Positions 1 to 8,275 of a stretch of 64,000 bases of DNA are shown in pieces (the stretch's first letter is position 1; every line of letters starts with the position of its first letter). The position numbers were made by a program, and so were the translations under genes. Origin of the DNA: Thermophilibacter immobilis (GTDB lineage Bacteria; Actinomycetota; Coriobacteriia; Coriobacteriales; Atopobiaceae); contig NZ_CP063767.1 in NCBI RefSeq assembly GCF_015277515.1, positions 620,001 through 684,000 of the forward strand. The letters are read 5' to 3'. The notes beneath the pieces were generated by a model. It was not told the DNA's origin, made no database searches, and saw only the letters and a list, made by a program, of their open reading frames with translations.

Positions 1-77
1 GCGGGGTCCTCCGCCTTGTCGAGCAGGTCGTTGATGTTGGCCTTGATGATGGTGGTGAAGCGGTCCAGGATGCCCAT
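1..77 (-). CDS. pspA: PspA/IM30 family protein, N-terminal fragment
   Basis: Only the first 25 codons are present; the gene runs off the left edge. The residues begin MGILDRFTTIIKANINDLLD, the characteristic start of PspA/IM30/Vipp1 proteins, whose N-terminal amphipathic helix binds stressed membranes. The family forms coiled-coil ESCRT-III-like assemblies that protect membrane integrity. It reads in the same direction as, and lies just downstream of, a TPM-like membrane protein, so the two probably form a small envelope-stress operon. The identification rests on this short but distinctive stretch. Confidence 0.82.
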   Translation of the reverse strand, partial: MGILDRFTTIIKANINDLLDKAEDP

Positions 78-103
78 GGTGTTGCCCTTCTGTTGGCTTG
101 CTG

Positions 104-1273
104 CTACTGGGACGGCGTTTCGCCGGTAGTGCCCTTGTCCTCGTACTTGGAGGCGAGGTCCTCCAGGTCCTTGTCCCCAAACTTCTCGAGGGGCGTGCTC
201 AGAATTTCCTCCACCTGCTCTTCATGCGCCTTCTCGCGCGCCCTGCGCTCGAGCTCGTCCTGCTGCTTCTTCTGGCGATGGCGCTGCCACAGGAGCACCC
301 CCACCACCGATCCGGAGACGATCATCATCACCACGGCGACGGTGGTGCCCGTGGACGTGGTGGCCATGATGGTCGAGGCGGTCCGGGAGAAGGATTGCGA
401 GAAGATCTCCTCCTCGCTGAGCGAGTAGTCGTCGTAGGCATCCTCGAGGTTGTCGAAGAACGTGCTCAGGGCCTCAGAGTCCATGACCGTGGTCGCCTGG
501 GAGCCCACGACGTAGCCGTAGTTGTATGCCCCGTCGCCGTCGTCGCAGAAGACGAGAAGGACGTGGCCCTCGTCCTGGAAGAGCTCGTCGTAGAGCGTCT
601 GGGCGCGGCTCGTGAGCTCGCTCGTCGAGGTGGTCGTGGCGTTGGGCAGGATGTAGACGTACGGCTGGACGCCCGTCTTCTCGTAGAACTCCTTGAGGCC
701 CGCCTCGAGCGTGCTTGCGCTGTGGATCCAGTTCCCGTCCTCGTCGGTGTAGTAGGCCGTCTGGGTGACGGCTCCGGAGGCCAGGGGGGTGCGTACGTCG
801 GCGCTCGTGGCCGAGCAGCTGTTCAGCCCAAAGATGATCGCGCCTAGGGCAAAGACGACGACCATGAGCCAGAAGAGGAAGGTGAGACACCCGACGCCGG
901 ACCGCCGGCCCCCGCGGCCCGACGTCGGTGGGATGGAGTCACCGCCCGGATGCGGGTTTGACGCGTCCGAGCCGTAGCGCGGCGCGTTTATGATGACGGG
1001 GCGCGCGGGGATGCCCCAGAAGAGCGGGCGCCACGGGGACCGCGAGGGCCCCCAATAGGGGTCGCGACGCGGGCCGGGCCCGCCGAAGCCGCCGAACCCA
1101 AAGCCGCCCGACCCACCGTAGCCGCCGGAGCGGCCTCCCGAGGAGCCCCAGCCGCTCGAGCTGCGACCTCCGCCCCCGCCGTGCCCGCCGCCCGAGCTCC
1201 TGCCGCCGCCGAAGCCGCCGCCCGAGCTGCGACCTCCGCCTCCGCCACCAGATGATGAGCCTGACCTACCCAC
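104..1273 (-). CDS. Gly/Ser-rich TPM-domain-like membrane protein
   Basis: The 389-residue protein opens with about 70 residues made almost only of Gly, Ser and Arg, then a Pro/Arg-rich stretch, a membrane segment near residues 128-150, an extracellular domain, a second membrane segment near 310-332, and a charged cytoplasmic tail rich in Glu, Arg and Gln. The middle domain (from YYTDEDGNWI to about FSRTAS) resembles TPM domains, which are found in phosphatase-like and photosystem-repair proteins, with the pattern of a short-peptide stretch (TGVQPYVYILPN) followed by LVFCDDGDG. The GTG start is chosen because a GAGAGGGG ribosome site lies 6 bases upstream. It lies upstream of the pspA fragment, which fits an envelope-stress role. 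Enzymatic activity is not established. Confidence 0.65.
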   Translation of the reverse strand: MGRSGSSSGGGGGGRSSGGGFGGGRSSGGGHGGGGGRSSSGWGSSGGRSGGYGGSGGFGFGGFGGPGPRRDPYWGPSRSPWRPLFWGIPARPVIINAPRYGSDASNPHPGGDSIPPTSGRGGRRSGVGCLTFLFWLMVVVFALGAIIFGLNSCSATSADVRTPLASGAVTQTAYYTDEDGNWIHSASTLEAGLKEFYEKTGVQPYVYILPNATTTSTSELTSRAQTLYDELFQDEGHVLLVFCDDGDGAYNYGYVVGSQATTVMDSEALSTFFDNLEDAYDDYSLSEEEIFSQSFSRTASTIMATTSTGTTVAVVMMIVSGSVVGVLLWQRHRQKKQQDELERRAREKAHEEQVEEILSTPLEKFGDKDLEDLASKYEDKGTTGETPSQ

Positions 1274-1376
1274 GCGATGCCCCTCTCGATGGCGCCGAGG
1301 CGCGACTTAGCTTGTGGGGATTATCCCCCGAGCTCGGCCCGGAAGTCGAGGCACTCTGAGAAGGGGTCCGTGGCCA

Positions 1377-2636
1377 CTACTCCTCCACGACGAGGTTGGC
1401 CGTGCGCTCCTGGTCCACGAGGGAGTCGATGCGCCGGCGCTGCGTGAGGCCGATCACGAGAGGCATCGCGAGCACCAGCAGGCTCGCGGCCACGAGCGTC
1501 CCCTGGACGCCAAAGGTCCGCGCCAGGGCGGGCGCGCACACGAGCGGCACCAGCCCGGCCACGTTGTTGCCAAAGCCCATGACCGCGTTCACGCTTCCGA
1601 GCACGTCAAGCGGGGCGTGGGTCTGCACGAGGGTGGTGAGCAGCGGCATCATCATGCCAAAGGCGACGCCGATGAGAATCTGGCCCACGAGGGCCACGGC
1701 CACGGAGCCCGTGCCCACGTAGACGAGGCAGGAGGCGCCCTCGGCGCTGAGCGTGGCAAGAAGCGTCCGCACGGTGACGTGGCGCGTGGGTATGCGCAGC
1801 ACGACGAGGGCCCCCACGATGCCGCCCACGCCCGAGGCCGCCGAGAGCCAGCCCATCCACTCGACGCCCACCTTGAGGACGTCGCGGTAGTAGAGCGACT
1901 CGACGGGGTCGAAGGCCCCGTAGCCCAGAAACGAGAAGAAGCAGCTCCAGAAGAGCAGCGTGAGGGCGGGAAGCGAGAAGACCGCGGAGAACCCCCGCCG
2001 CAGGGTCGAGGCTCCTGCCGACGCGTCCTGTCCGGAGGCGGCTCCGCTTGGCAGACGTTGCGGGCGGAATCGGGCGGCGGGCACGAGCGCGGCGAGCGCG
2101 CAGACTCCGAGCAGGAGAAACACCGCCCGGGTAGAGAAGCGGGCCGCCAGGGCGCCGCCGGCGAGCGGGCCTGCGACGACGGCCGCGTTGGAGACGGTGT
2201 ACATCACCGAGTTGAGGTTCTTGAGCTGGGTGGGGTCGTCGGTGAGGTAGGCGGGAAACGCCTTGGCCACGAGGTCGCCCATGCCCCAGGCAAAGCCGAG
2301 CAGGACGGCCCCCGCGAGCACGCCGGCCATAGAGGAGGAGAGGACCTGGAACGAGGCTGCGGCCACGACGAGACCCGCGACCACGAGGCCGAAGTAGCCG
2401 CGCGGCCCGATGCGGTCGAGCAGGGGCCCGCCCACGAGCGAGCCCACGATCATGCAGCCGTTGAGGATGGCGATGCCCAAGACGTTGTCGCCCACGCCGC
2501 CTCCCAGGGCGAAGGTGAGCGTGCCCACGACGCCGATGAAGTAGGCGCACTGAACGCCGAGGTAGATGACCAGGCGCATGAGGACGAGCCTACGCGCCAT
2601 GGGCGTGAGCGACCTGAGGCTGGAGAGAAAGGACAT
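1377..2636 (-). CDS. Major facilitator superfamily transporter
   Basis: This 419-residue integral membrane protein has about twelve hydrophobic segments with the MFS layout: six helices, a central cytoplasmic loop containing basic residues (RFRPQRLPSG), then six more. It is probably a proton-coupled exporter or a permease of the MFS_1 type; the substrate cannot be read from the sequence. The ATG at 2636 is preferred over a TTG four codons upstream because GGGAG lies five bases before the ATG. It is divergent from the EamA transporter gene, with a shared intergenic region of about 200 bases. Confidence 0.8.
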   Translation of the reverse strand: MSFLSSLRSLTPMARRLVLMRLVIYLGVQCAYFIGVVGTLTFALGGGVGDNVLGIAILNGCMIVGSLVGGPLLDRIGPRGYFGLVVAGLVVAAASFQVLSSSMAGVLAGAVLLGFAWGMGDLVAKAFPAYLTDDPTQLKNLNSVMYTVSNAAVVAGPLAGGALAARFSTRAVFLLLGVCALAALVPAARFRPQRLPSGAASGQDASAGASTLRRGFSAVFSLPALTLLFWSCFFSFLGYGAFDPVESLYYRDVLKVGVEWMGWLSAASGVGGIVGALVVLRIPTRHVTVRTLLATLSAEGASCLVYVGTGSVAVALVGQILIGVAFGMMMPLLTTLVQTHAPLDVLGSVNAVMGFGNNVAGLVPLVCAPALARTFGVQGTLVAASLLVLAMPLVIGLTQRRRIDSLVDQERTANLVVEE

Positions 2637-2823
2637 GAGGGCTCCCAAGAGACGAGGTATGTGACGGGGATGCGCGCGTCGCGCGTCGTGTGGCCTACCG
2701 CTCTCTCAGTCCCGCCTCGTCATGCGCCTTCCCGTCCCCGGAGTCGGATGTGATGGGTCAAGAGTATACCGGCAGGAGGTCGTCGCATTCCGGGCGGCGG
2801 GCGAAAAAAGGGCCGGCCTGCCC

Positions 2824-2829
2824 TATAAT
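2824..2829 (+). promoter_or_regulatory. -10 promoter element of a probably leaderless transcript
   Basis: A perfect TATAAT ends nine bases before the ATG of the EamA transporter. Transcription would normally begin about seven bases after it, so the mRNA would start at or next to the ATG. No purine-rich ribosome site is visible. The -35 region (around 2801) is weak. Confidence 0.5.
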
Positions 2830-2837
2830 CAGACCCC

Positions 2838-3782
2838 ATGAACATCGAGAAGAACATACCCGAGGGCTTCTGGAAGCTCTGCCTCGCCCTCGTCGCGGCC
2901 ATCTGGGGCGGCTCGTTCGTGGTCATCAAGGGCACGCTCGACGCCGTGAGCCCCGCCTGGCTCATGGCAATCCGCTTCCTCCTGGCGACGCTCGCCGTGG
3001 GCGTCCTCTTCCGGCGCCGCCTGCGCGAGAACCTCGACGGCAGCCACCTCGTCGCGGGCGCTCTTCTGGGCGTGGCCTCGGGGACGGCCTACGTGGTGCA
3101 GAACCTGGGCCTCGCCGACACCACGCCGGGCAGAAACGCGTTTCTCACCGCCACCTACTGCGTGATGGTGCCGTTCATCAACTGGGTCGTGTCCCACGTG
3201 CGCCCCGGCGCCCACAGCCTGGTCGCGGCCGTGCTCGCCGTGGGCGGTGTGGGTCTCATCGCTCTCGGCGGCGACCTCTCCCTGACGATGTCCTGGGGCG
3301 ACTGGGTGACGCTCGCCTCCGCCGTGCTGTTCGCGCTGCACATCGTGCTCGTGGCGCGCTTCTCGTCGGCGCACGACGTCATGACGCTCACCGTGGTGCA
3401 GCTCGCCACGAGCTCGGCGCTGGCCGTGGTCGTGGCGCTGGCCCTGGAGCCGCTCCCCGCCGCGTCGGCCTTCGCGGAGCCGGGCGTGTGGGTCTCCCTT
3501 GCCTACCTCGTGCTCCTCTCGTCGTGCTTCTGTATGGTCATGCAGAACGTGGGGCAGGAGCACGTGCCCCCCGCGCAGGCGGCGCTGCTGCTCTCCCTGG
3601 AGAGCGTCTTCGCGGTGGTCGCGAGCGTGATCTTCTACGGCGAGGAGGTCACGCCCCGCCTGGCGCTCAGCTTCGCCACGATCTTCGCCGCCGTGCTCGT
3701 GAGCGAGCTGGGAAGCTCGTGGCCGACGCGCCGGCGCGCTTGGGGCGACGTTGTGACGGGCGTAGACGGGAGGCCCGCATGA
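2838..3782 (+). CDS. EamA (DMT) family transporter
   Basis: The 314-residue protein has two repeated EamA units of five helices each, starting with the hallmark AAIWGGSFVVIKGTLD (first helix) and with a second-half motif SLESVFAVVASVIFYGEE typical of drug/metabolite transporters of the RhaT/YdcZ type. It is probably an inner-membrane exporter of small metabolites; the substrate is unknown. Its stop codon overlaps the start of nudC (ATGA), so the two are co-translated. The start lacks a ribosome binding site and sits close to a TATAAT box, suggesting leaderless expression. Confidence 0.85.
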   Translation: MNIEKNIPEGFWKLCLALVAAIWGGSFVVIKGTLDAVSPAWLMAIRFLLATLAVGVLFRRRLRENLDGSHLVAGALLGVASGTAYVVQNLGLADTTPGRNAFLTATYCVMVPFINWVVSHVRPGAHSLVAAVLAVGGVGLIALGGDLSLTMSWGDWVTLASAVLFALHIVLVARFSSAHDVMTLTVVQLATSSALAVVVALALEPLPAASAFAEPGVWVSLAYLVLLSSCFCMVMQNVGQEHVPPAQAALLLSLESVFAVVASVIFYGEEVTPRLALSFATIFAAVLVSELGSSWPTRRRAWGDVVTGVDGRPA

Positions 3783-4672
3783 TCCAGGAGGTCGGTCCCG
3801 ACCACGTGCTCGACAACCACTTCGCGAGGCTGGAACCCGAGGGCTCCGACCGGGTGCTGCACTTCCGCGACGGCGCCTGCCTCGCGCGCGCGAGCTCCGT
3901 GGGCGCGGGTGACGCGGACGCGGGTGACGCCGGCGACGTGGTCGACCTGCCCCACCTCGCCGACTACGCGCGTGCCCCGGAACTCGTGACCTATCTCTTC
4001 TCGCTGGGCGAGGAGCGGTTCTTTCTCTGTCTTGACGACGAGGCCCACGCGGGCGGCGACTTCTCCTACGCGAGCATGGGATGGCTGCGCCATGCCGAGC
4101 CCGCCCACCTGCTCTTTGCGGCCGTCACCGCCTCCCAGCTGGATCGCTGGTATCGCGACAACCGCTTCTGCGGGAGCTGCGGCCACGCCATGGCGCTCGC
4201 GCCCACGAGTCGCGAGCTCGTGTGCCCGGCGTGCGCGCGCATCGTCTACCCCAAGATCTGCCCGGGCGTGATCTGCGCGGTGACCAGCTGCGACGGCGAC
4301 GACGAGAAGATCGTGCTCACGCGCTACGCCGGTCGCACGACGGCGCTTTGGGCGCTCGTGGCCGGCTTCACCGAGATCGGCGAGTCGCTCGAGGGAACCG
4401 TGCGCCGCGAGGTCATGGAGGAGGTCGGCCTGCGCGTCAAGAACCTGCGCTTCTACAAGAGCCAGCCGTGGAGCTTCACGGACACGCTGCTCGCGGGCTT
4501 CTGGTGCGAGGTCGACGGCGACCCGGCCATTCGCGTGGACCACACCGAGCTCAAGGAGGCCCGCTGGTTCACGCGCGCGGAGATCCCCGCGGAGCGCTCG
4601 GACGACCGCGTGAGCCTCACCGGCGAGATGATCGAGCGCTTCCGGGCCCAAGGCCGCGCCGGTCTGCTCTGA
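3779..4672 (+). CDS. nudC: NADH pyrophosphatase (NudC-type Nudix hydrolase)
   Basis: The 297-residue protein hydrolyses NAD(H) to NMN(H) and AMP, and family members remove NAD caps from RNA. It shows the NudC domain order: an N-terminal domain, a four-Cys zinc ribbon (CGSCGHAM near residue 130, then CPAC), and a Nudix fold. The Nudix box begins GFTEIGESLEG and continues REVMEEVGL (about residues 196-218). The SQPWSF motif near residue 227 is diagnostic of NADH pyrophosphatases as opposed to other Nudix enzymes. The start overlaps the EamA stop codon by four bases, so it is translationally coupled. Confidence 0.9.
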   Translation: MIQEVGPDHVLDNHFARLEPEGSDRVLHFRDGACLARASSVGAGDADAGDAGDVVDLPHLADYARAPELVTYLFSLGEERFFLCLDDEAHAGGDFSYASMGWLRHAEPAHLLFAAVTASQLDRWYRDNRFCGSCGHAMALAPTSRELVCPACARIVYPKICPGVICAVTSCDGDDEKIVLTRYAGRTTALWALVAGFTEIGESLEGTVRREVMEEVGLRVKNLRFYKSQPWSFTDTLLAGFWCEVDGDPAIRVDHTELKEARWFTRAEIPAERSDDRVSLTGEMIERFRAQGRAGLL

Positions 4673-4690
4673 AAACCGCCGCTGGGGCAC

Positions 4691-4715
4691 GTGGCAAGGG
4701 TTTCTTGCCTGCCAC
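4691..4715 (+). terminator. Hairpin downstream of nudC
   Basis: The arms GTGGCAAG and CTTGCC-TGCCAC can pair around a GGTTT loop, starting 18 bases after the nudC stop. There is no long T-run after the stem, so it may be a weak or factor-assisted terminator. Confidence 0.35.
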
Positions 4716-4780
4716 AGGTCCCCATTCCTGCGCAAACGTCGCCGTACCGGGCCCTTCTCGGCAACTGAAGGGCCTGTCAA

Positions 4781-4873
4781 CTGGGAAAACGTCGGGCCAG
4801 AGTCACGCACCAGGGCGACTTCCTCGCAGACACATCAAGAGTGCGCCTCAATCCAGCGAGAGGTGGGCCGGGC
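4781..4873 (+). repeat. Dispersed intergenic repeat, copy 1
   Basis: These 93 bases match the reverse complement of 56342-56435 at roughly three quarters of positions by eye. Shared blocks include CCTCGCAGA, CATCAAGA and GGTGGGCCGGG. The element points toward the secreted-protein gene at 5158. No convincing gene crosses it. Confidence 0.6.
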
Positions 4874-5157
4874 GCAGGGGTGGTCGGACGGGAAAGCCTC
4901 CCTTGCGGGCAAAGGGCCGCGGCATGGCTCGCCATGAGGGAACACGGATGAGAAGTCGAGAAAAATTTAGATATTTTCCGTTTAGAAAGTTGTTCCGACT
5001 GTCCGCCCAATAGAGGGAATTTGGCCCTAGGTCACTAGGGGAGAAGTCTTACATTTTAAGATATTGATAAGGATGCCAAGCAAAAAACGCTTGGCAAGAG
5101 CAACGTGCAGGGAAGGAAAAAGACAGGTCTATAACGAGAAGAAGGGGAATCGGAATT

Positions 5158-5589
5158 GTGCTGGGTGTTCTTCTGGCGATGCTCGTCGTGCTTCCCGCAA
5201 AACCGGCACTGGCTGACGACTCCTACACGAATTGGGGCTATACGTTTCCGTTCTCCGGGACTAATGCGACGTGGGAGACGGCCGGTCGGTACAAGGCCAC
5301 TAGCACGGAGGCATTCCTGCAGATTCAGGATATCGTGGGCATTAGTGGATGCTACTTTCGTCTTGATGGCTCCCACTCCAGTGCAGGACCTTGGAACACG
5401 GGGCTAACGCGTGGCGGCTCGGCGTACGCAGCCAGCTACAGAAGTGGATACTTTCTTATTAGTAATTACGTCAACGAAAACGGATACTCCTATGCTCGTC
5501 TCGCCGGTCGATCGGCAAGGGGCCGTGGCACCATTTGGGGTCAGTGGAGCCCCGACACGCACGAGCGCTATCACACCATTCTGAACTAG
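5158..5589 (+). CDS. Small secreted protein (bacteriocin-like / DUF2712-like)
   Basis: The product is 143 residues. A hydrophobic segment, LGVLLAMLVVLP, followed by AKPALA and DDS, gives a good signal peptidase I site, leaving a mature protein of about 120 residues rich in Tyr, Gly and Ser, with a single Cys. The start is GTG, with AAGGGGA about nine bases upstream; no ATG exists in frame. This start omits the basic residues (TRRRG) encoded just upstream, which a signal peptide would normally include. The mature part resembles small secreted proteins found beside ABC exporters in lactococcin-972-type loci, but the match is by impression only. It heads a locus of membrane proteins and an ABC transporter. 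It could be a bacteriocin, an immunity factor or a surface protein. Confidence 0.6.
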   Translation: MLGVLLAMLVVLPAKPALADDSYTNWGYTFPFSGTNATWETAGRYKATSTEAFLQIQDIVGISGCYFRLDGSHSSAGPWNTGLTRGGSAYAASYRSGYFLISNYVNENGYSYARLAGRSARGRGTIWGQWSPDTHERYHTILN

Positions 5590-5652
5590 CCGTTTGGAGG
5601 GACGGAATCAGGTGCAAGGCCTGATTCCGTCCCCGTCTGCAAGGAGCTGCCG

Positions 5653-6501
5653 ATGACCAAGGAAAGAGGCGGACGCGGCCCTCTTGTGGCGGGCGCTGCA
5701 ATCGTGATATTTGGTATTACTCTTTTTCTGTATAAAGTCTTTCCTTGGCTGACGTCCAGCACGTCGCAGGGGGCATCCCAAGGGGGAGCTCCCGCATCTG
5801 AGGAATCCCAGACGGACGATTCTCATCAGGAGCCGTCCTCTACCTACGCGGTGAGCGTTCCCTTTGATCTCGTGGGGATTCCGATGCCCGAAAGCGGGCC
5901 CTTTGCAGACGGTGACTACTCTGGCTCGGGTTCCTTTCTCTTTGACGCCGCCTGGGAATGGGACGGGACGATGCGCATGAGCGTCTCCAAGCCGGTCCTG
6001 TACGACTCGCTCGAGGAGGCGGGCTATGTTGATGACGGGTCGTTCTCGAACCAGGGAAACTTCGAGGGGTGCAGGGTCGTCGTGGTGGACGTGACGGTAG
6101 AAAACGTCGATGCAACCTGCAAGCAGAGCGTGTTGGAGTACACCGGTGTCCCGGCGTTTAACACGGCGATGTTTCATCTGGAGTCGTCACTGGCCTACGG
6201 CGTGTATGCCGATGCCAACTTGATCTCGGCACCGCGCGTGGAGGGCATCTCCTATGGATCTGAAAAGGCGCGAAGCTATACGTGGGTCGAGCCGGGGGGG
6301 GGCAGCATCACCGTTCGCATGGGCTATTTCGTGACGCATGACGAGTCCTCACATGACGCGGCATCGACGATTAGGAAGATTGACGACACCGGGCTCGACC
6401 CCGATTACGTCCTCGTTCTCGAGGCGGCCGGGTGGCGCAACGGCGCACCCGTGGTCTCGCTGGGCAAAGCGACTGCCCCCGAGGAGAGGGGAGCGCAATG
6501 A
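5653..6501 (+). CDS. Single-pass extracellular protein of the ABC locus
   Basis: The 282-residue protein has one N-terminal membrane anchor (LVAGAAIVIFGITLFLYKVF, residues 10-30), a Ser/Gln/Glu-rich linker, and a predicted beta-sandwich extracellular domain with alternating strands (GCRVVVVDVTVENVD). That pattern is shared with DUF4352/DUF5028-like accessory proteins; the assignment is an inference. A related but shorter protein closes the locus (9651-10265), so the ABC genes are bracketed by two like proteins. The start has GGAGCTG upstream, and the gene overlaps the next by four bases (ATGA). No known function; possibly an immunity or substrate-capturing partner of the ABC transporter. Confidence 0.6.
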   Translation: MTKERGGRGPLVAGAAIVIFGITLFLYKVFPWLTSSTSQGASQGGAPASEESQTDDSHQEPSSTYAVSVPFDLVGIPMPESGPFADGDYSGSGSFLFDAAWEWDGTMRMSVSKPVLYDSLEEAGYVDDGSFSNQGNFEGCRVVVVDVTVENVDATCKQSVLEYTGVPAFNTAMFHLESSLAYGVYADANLISAPRVEGISYGSEKARSYTWVEPGGGSITVRMGYFVTHDESSHDAASTIRKIDDTGLDPDYVLVLEAAGWRNGAPVVSLGKATAPEERGAQ

Positions 6502-7387
6502 GGGTCTTTGCCGCACTGTTCAGGGTAGAGTTCAAAAAGGCGTTGCTGGGCAACCCGTGGTTTTGGGGCGCGGTGGGCCTGGGAAGCATCCTTGCGCTCT
6601 TCTCTGCGGCTCAAAACCTTGTGGTGTTCCAGAACACACTTGAGCTTGCCCAAAGATACTGGAACCAGTCCGATGCGCTCTACTCGGCCGTGAGCTGCTT
6701 TGCGTTCTGGATGCCCACGCGACCGTACGAGTTCGCCCCGGGTATCTTCATTATGGTGTGGCCGCTTCTGGCGGCTGCCCCTATGCGTGGTCATGGTGCT
6801 CCGAAAGGAGCAGCGGGGTGCTCGCACAGGCCTACGCCCGGGTGAGCCGATTGGCGTACTATGCCGCCAAGGCCCTCGCGGGGTTTGTGGCCGGGGCCCT
6901 GGCCATTGTCCTGCCGCTTATTTTGAACCTCGTAGTCTGCGCGTGCTTTGCGCCCGCGGCTCCCGTGTGGGTGAGTGACCTCCTCTATGTGGGCGTGGAC
7001 GGCGCCGCGCCCCTCTCCTCGCTCTTCTATAACAATCCCCTTGCGTTCTGCCTAGTGTGGGCTCTTGTGGCGGGGGTGGTCGCGGGCTTGTGGGCGACGG
7101 CGGTCGGGGCCCTGAGCATGGTGGTGAGAAACTTCCTCGAGACGTTCGTCGTCTCCTACCTTCTTCTCCATGTGCTCGCATTCGTGGGCTCTCAGGTCCA
7201 GATGCTTCCTTTGGTCCAATCCCAATGGGAGCTCGCCCATTCGGCGTTGCCCACGTTTGACGTGTTCTCGGTGGTGGGAGTCCGTTCTGCTCTTGATGCA
7301 GGACCGGCCCTGATCATCGTTGTGGCATCTTTGCTCCTGTTCTCACTCACGGTGCCGAGCCTGCTGCTCAGGAGGGACGTGCTATGA
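6498..7387 (+). pseudogene. ABC-2-like permease, frameshifted
   Basis: The first part (6498 to about 6778) encodes MRVFAALFRVEFKKALLG, a membrane segment and an extracellular loop ending FIMVWPLLAA. The rest (about 6776-7387) continues in the -1 frame with PYAWSWCSERSSGVLAQAY and four or five membrane helices. Joined, they form a normal ABC-2-like permease of about 296 residues in which a PYA.S...E..SG motif follows the second helix. After the break, the first frame runs into unrelated residues and stops at 6845. The junction (GGCGGCTGCCCCTAT) is one base short of the expected reading and is not a classic slippery heptamer. It is either a real inactivating deletion or a sequencing error. It overlaps both neighbouring genes by ATGA. 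Confidence 0.75.
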
Positions 7388-8229
7388 GGGGGAGGCGATC
7401 CCTCGGAGGGCTCATGCGCGCCCTTATGGGCCGCGTGGAAATGCCGCTTTTGCTCCTCTTGCTGGTGGGCGTGGGCATGAGTGGGCTTTCCATGCTGTCG
7501 CTCTTCTCGCGGTCCAGCTTTGTGGAGGCGGCTTCGGGGAGGGTGGTCATGGCGAGCGAGGTGAGTGTGGGCGATGCCATCTTGTGGCTCTTCCTGGGGC
7601 ATCCCACGAGCCTTGCGGTTGACTGGGGGGCGCTCTGGGCATGCGTGCTCGGGCTGGCTCTGTGTGACCTGCGTGGTTCGGGCCCGGGATTGGGCGTGAT
7701 CCCTTATGTGCAGATGGGGAGTCGGGGCCTCTGCTGCGCCGCATGCTGCCTGGCGGTGGCTGCCTGTGCCGTCTCTGCGGTGCTGTCTCTTCTTGCGGAA
7801 GTCGCGATTTTTGTCGTGGCGCTTGGGGGACAGCCGACCTTGAGCCCGGCCGTGATCTCACCTCTTTCCCTCGGCATGATAGGGGAGGGTGTCTCGGCAA
7901 ACGCGGTGCTACAATTCGTGGCGCTCCTTGTGCTGGGGGCCGCCGCGCTCTCGTTGTTGCAGCTTGCGCTCAGCCTCTATGGCGAGCCCATGGGCGCCTT
8001 CGTGCTCATGGCGATCATGATCGTAGCCTCGGCGCTGGCTTCCTCGCTCCCCCTTCCAGGCTCGTGGCTCATGGCGTCACGGACGTCTCAGCTCGCGGCG
8101 GGTGGAGCGACGCCCTTCTCCTTTCTGCCGGGGCTGGCCCTCTTCGGGGCGTTGCTGGCCTTGTCCGTGCTTGTGGCCGCCCGCTTTTTCTCCTGCCATG
8201 ACCTTGGAATCGGGGGAGCGAAGCGATGA
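7384..8229 (+). CDS. ABC-2-like membrane permease subunit
   Basis: The 281-residue protein has about six hydrophobic helices, a short basic N-terminus (MRGRRSLGG) and the late-permease pattern LPGSWLMASRTS before the last helix, shared with the third permease of this locus (LPGNLMMAARSS). It overlaps the frameshifted permease upstream by four bases. It would form the membrane part of an ABC exporter with the ATPase at 9097-9654. Homology to export permeases of bacteriocin-type loci is inferred from topology and context only. Confidence 0.7.
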   Translation: MRGRRSLGGLMRALMGRVEMPLLLLLLVGVGMSGLSMLSLFSRSSFVEAASGRVVMASEVSVGDAILWLFLGHPTSLAVDWGALWACVLGLALCDLRGSGPGLGVIPYVQMGSRGLCCAACCLAVAACAVSAVLSLLAEVAIFVVALGGQPTLSPAVISPLSLGMIGEGVSANAVLQFVALLVLGAAALSLLQLALSLYGEPMGAFVLMAIMIVASALASSLPLPGSWLMASRTSQLAAGGATPFSFLPGLALFGALLALSVLVAARFFSCHDLGIGGAKR

Positions 8230-8275
8230 GGGCCACGTTCCCGCGGATCGACCTGGGAGTCCGGGAGGAGGGGAG

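Larger units (their letters stand above)
4673..5157. other. Intergenic region with hairpin and repeat
   Basis: No gene is supported in these 485 bases. The region holds a hairpin shortly after nudC (4691-4715), a dispersed repeat (4781-4873), and, from about 4960, a clearly more AT-rich stretch that precedes the small secreted-protein gene. That AT-rich part probably contains its promoter, but I could not pick a convincing -35/-10 pair. Confidence 0.6.

Noticed and set aside
1080-1250. Low-complexity GC-rich repeats
   Set aside because: They encode the Gly/Ser/Arg-rich N-terminus of the TPM-like protein, not a DNA repeat element.
5073-5216. ATG at 5073 as start of the secreted protein
   Set aside because: It is in a different frame and reads a Lys/Arg/Ser-rich peptide to a stop; it would need a frameshift to join the signal peptide.
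6770-6790. Programmed -1 frameshifting in the first permease
   Set aside because: No X-XXY-YYZ slippery heptamer is found at the break, and other genes of the locus are also damaged; decay or error is simpler.
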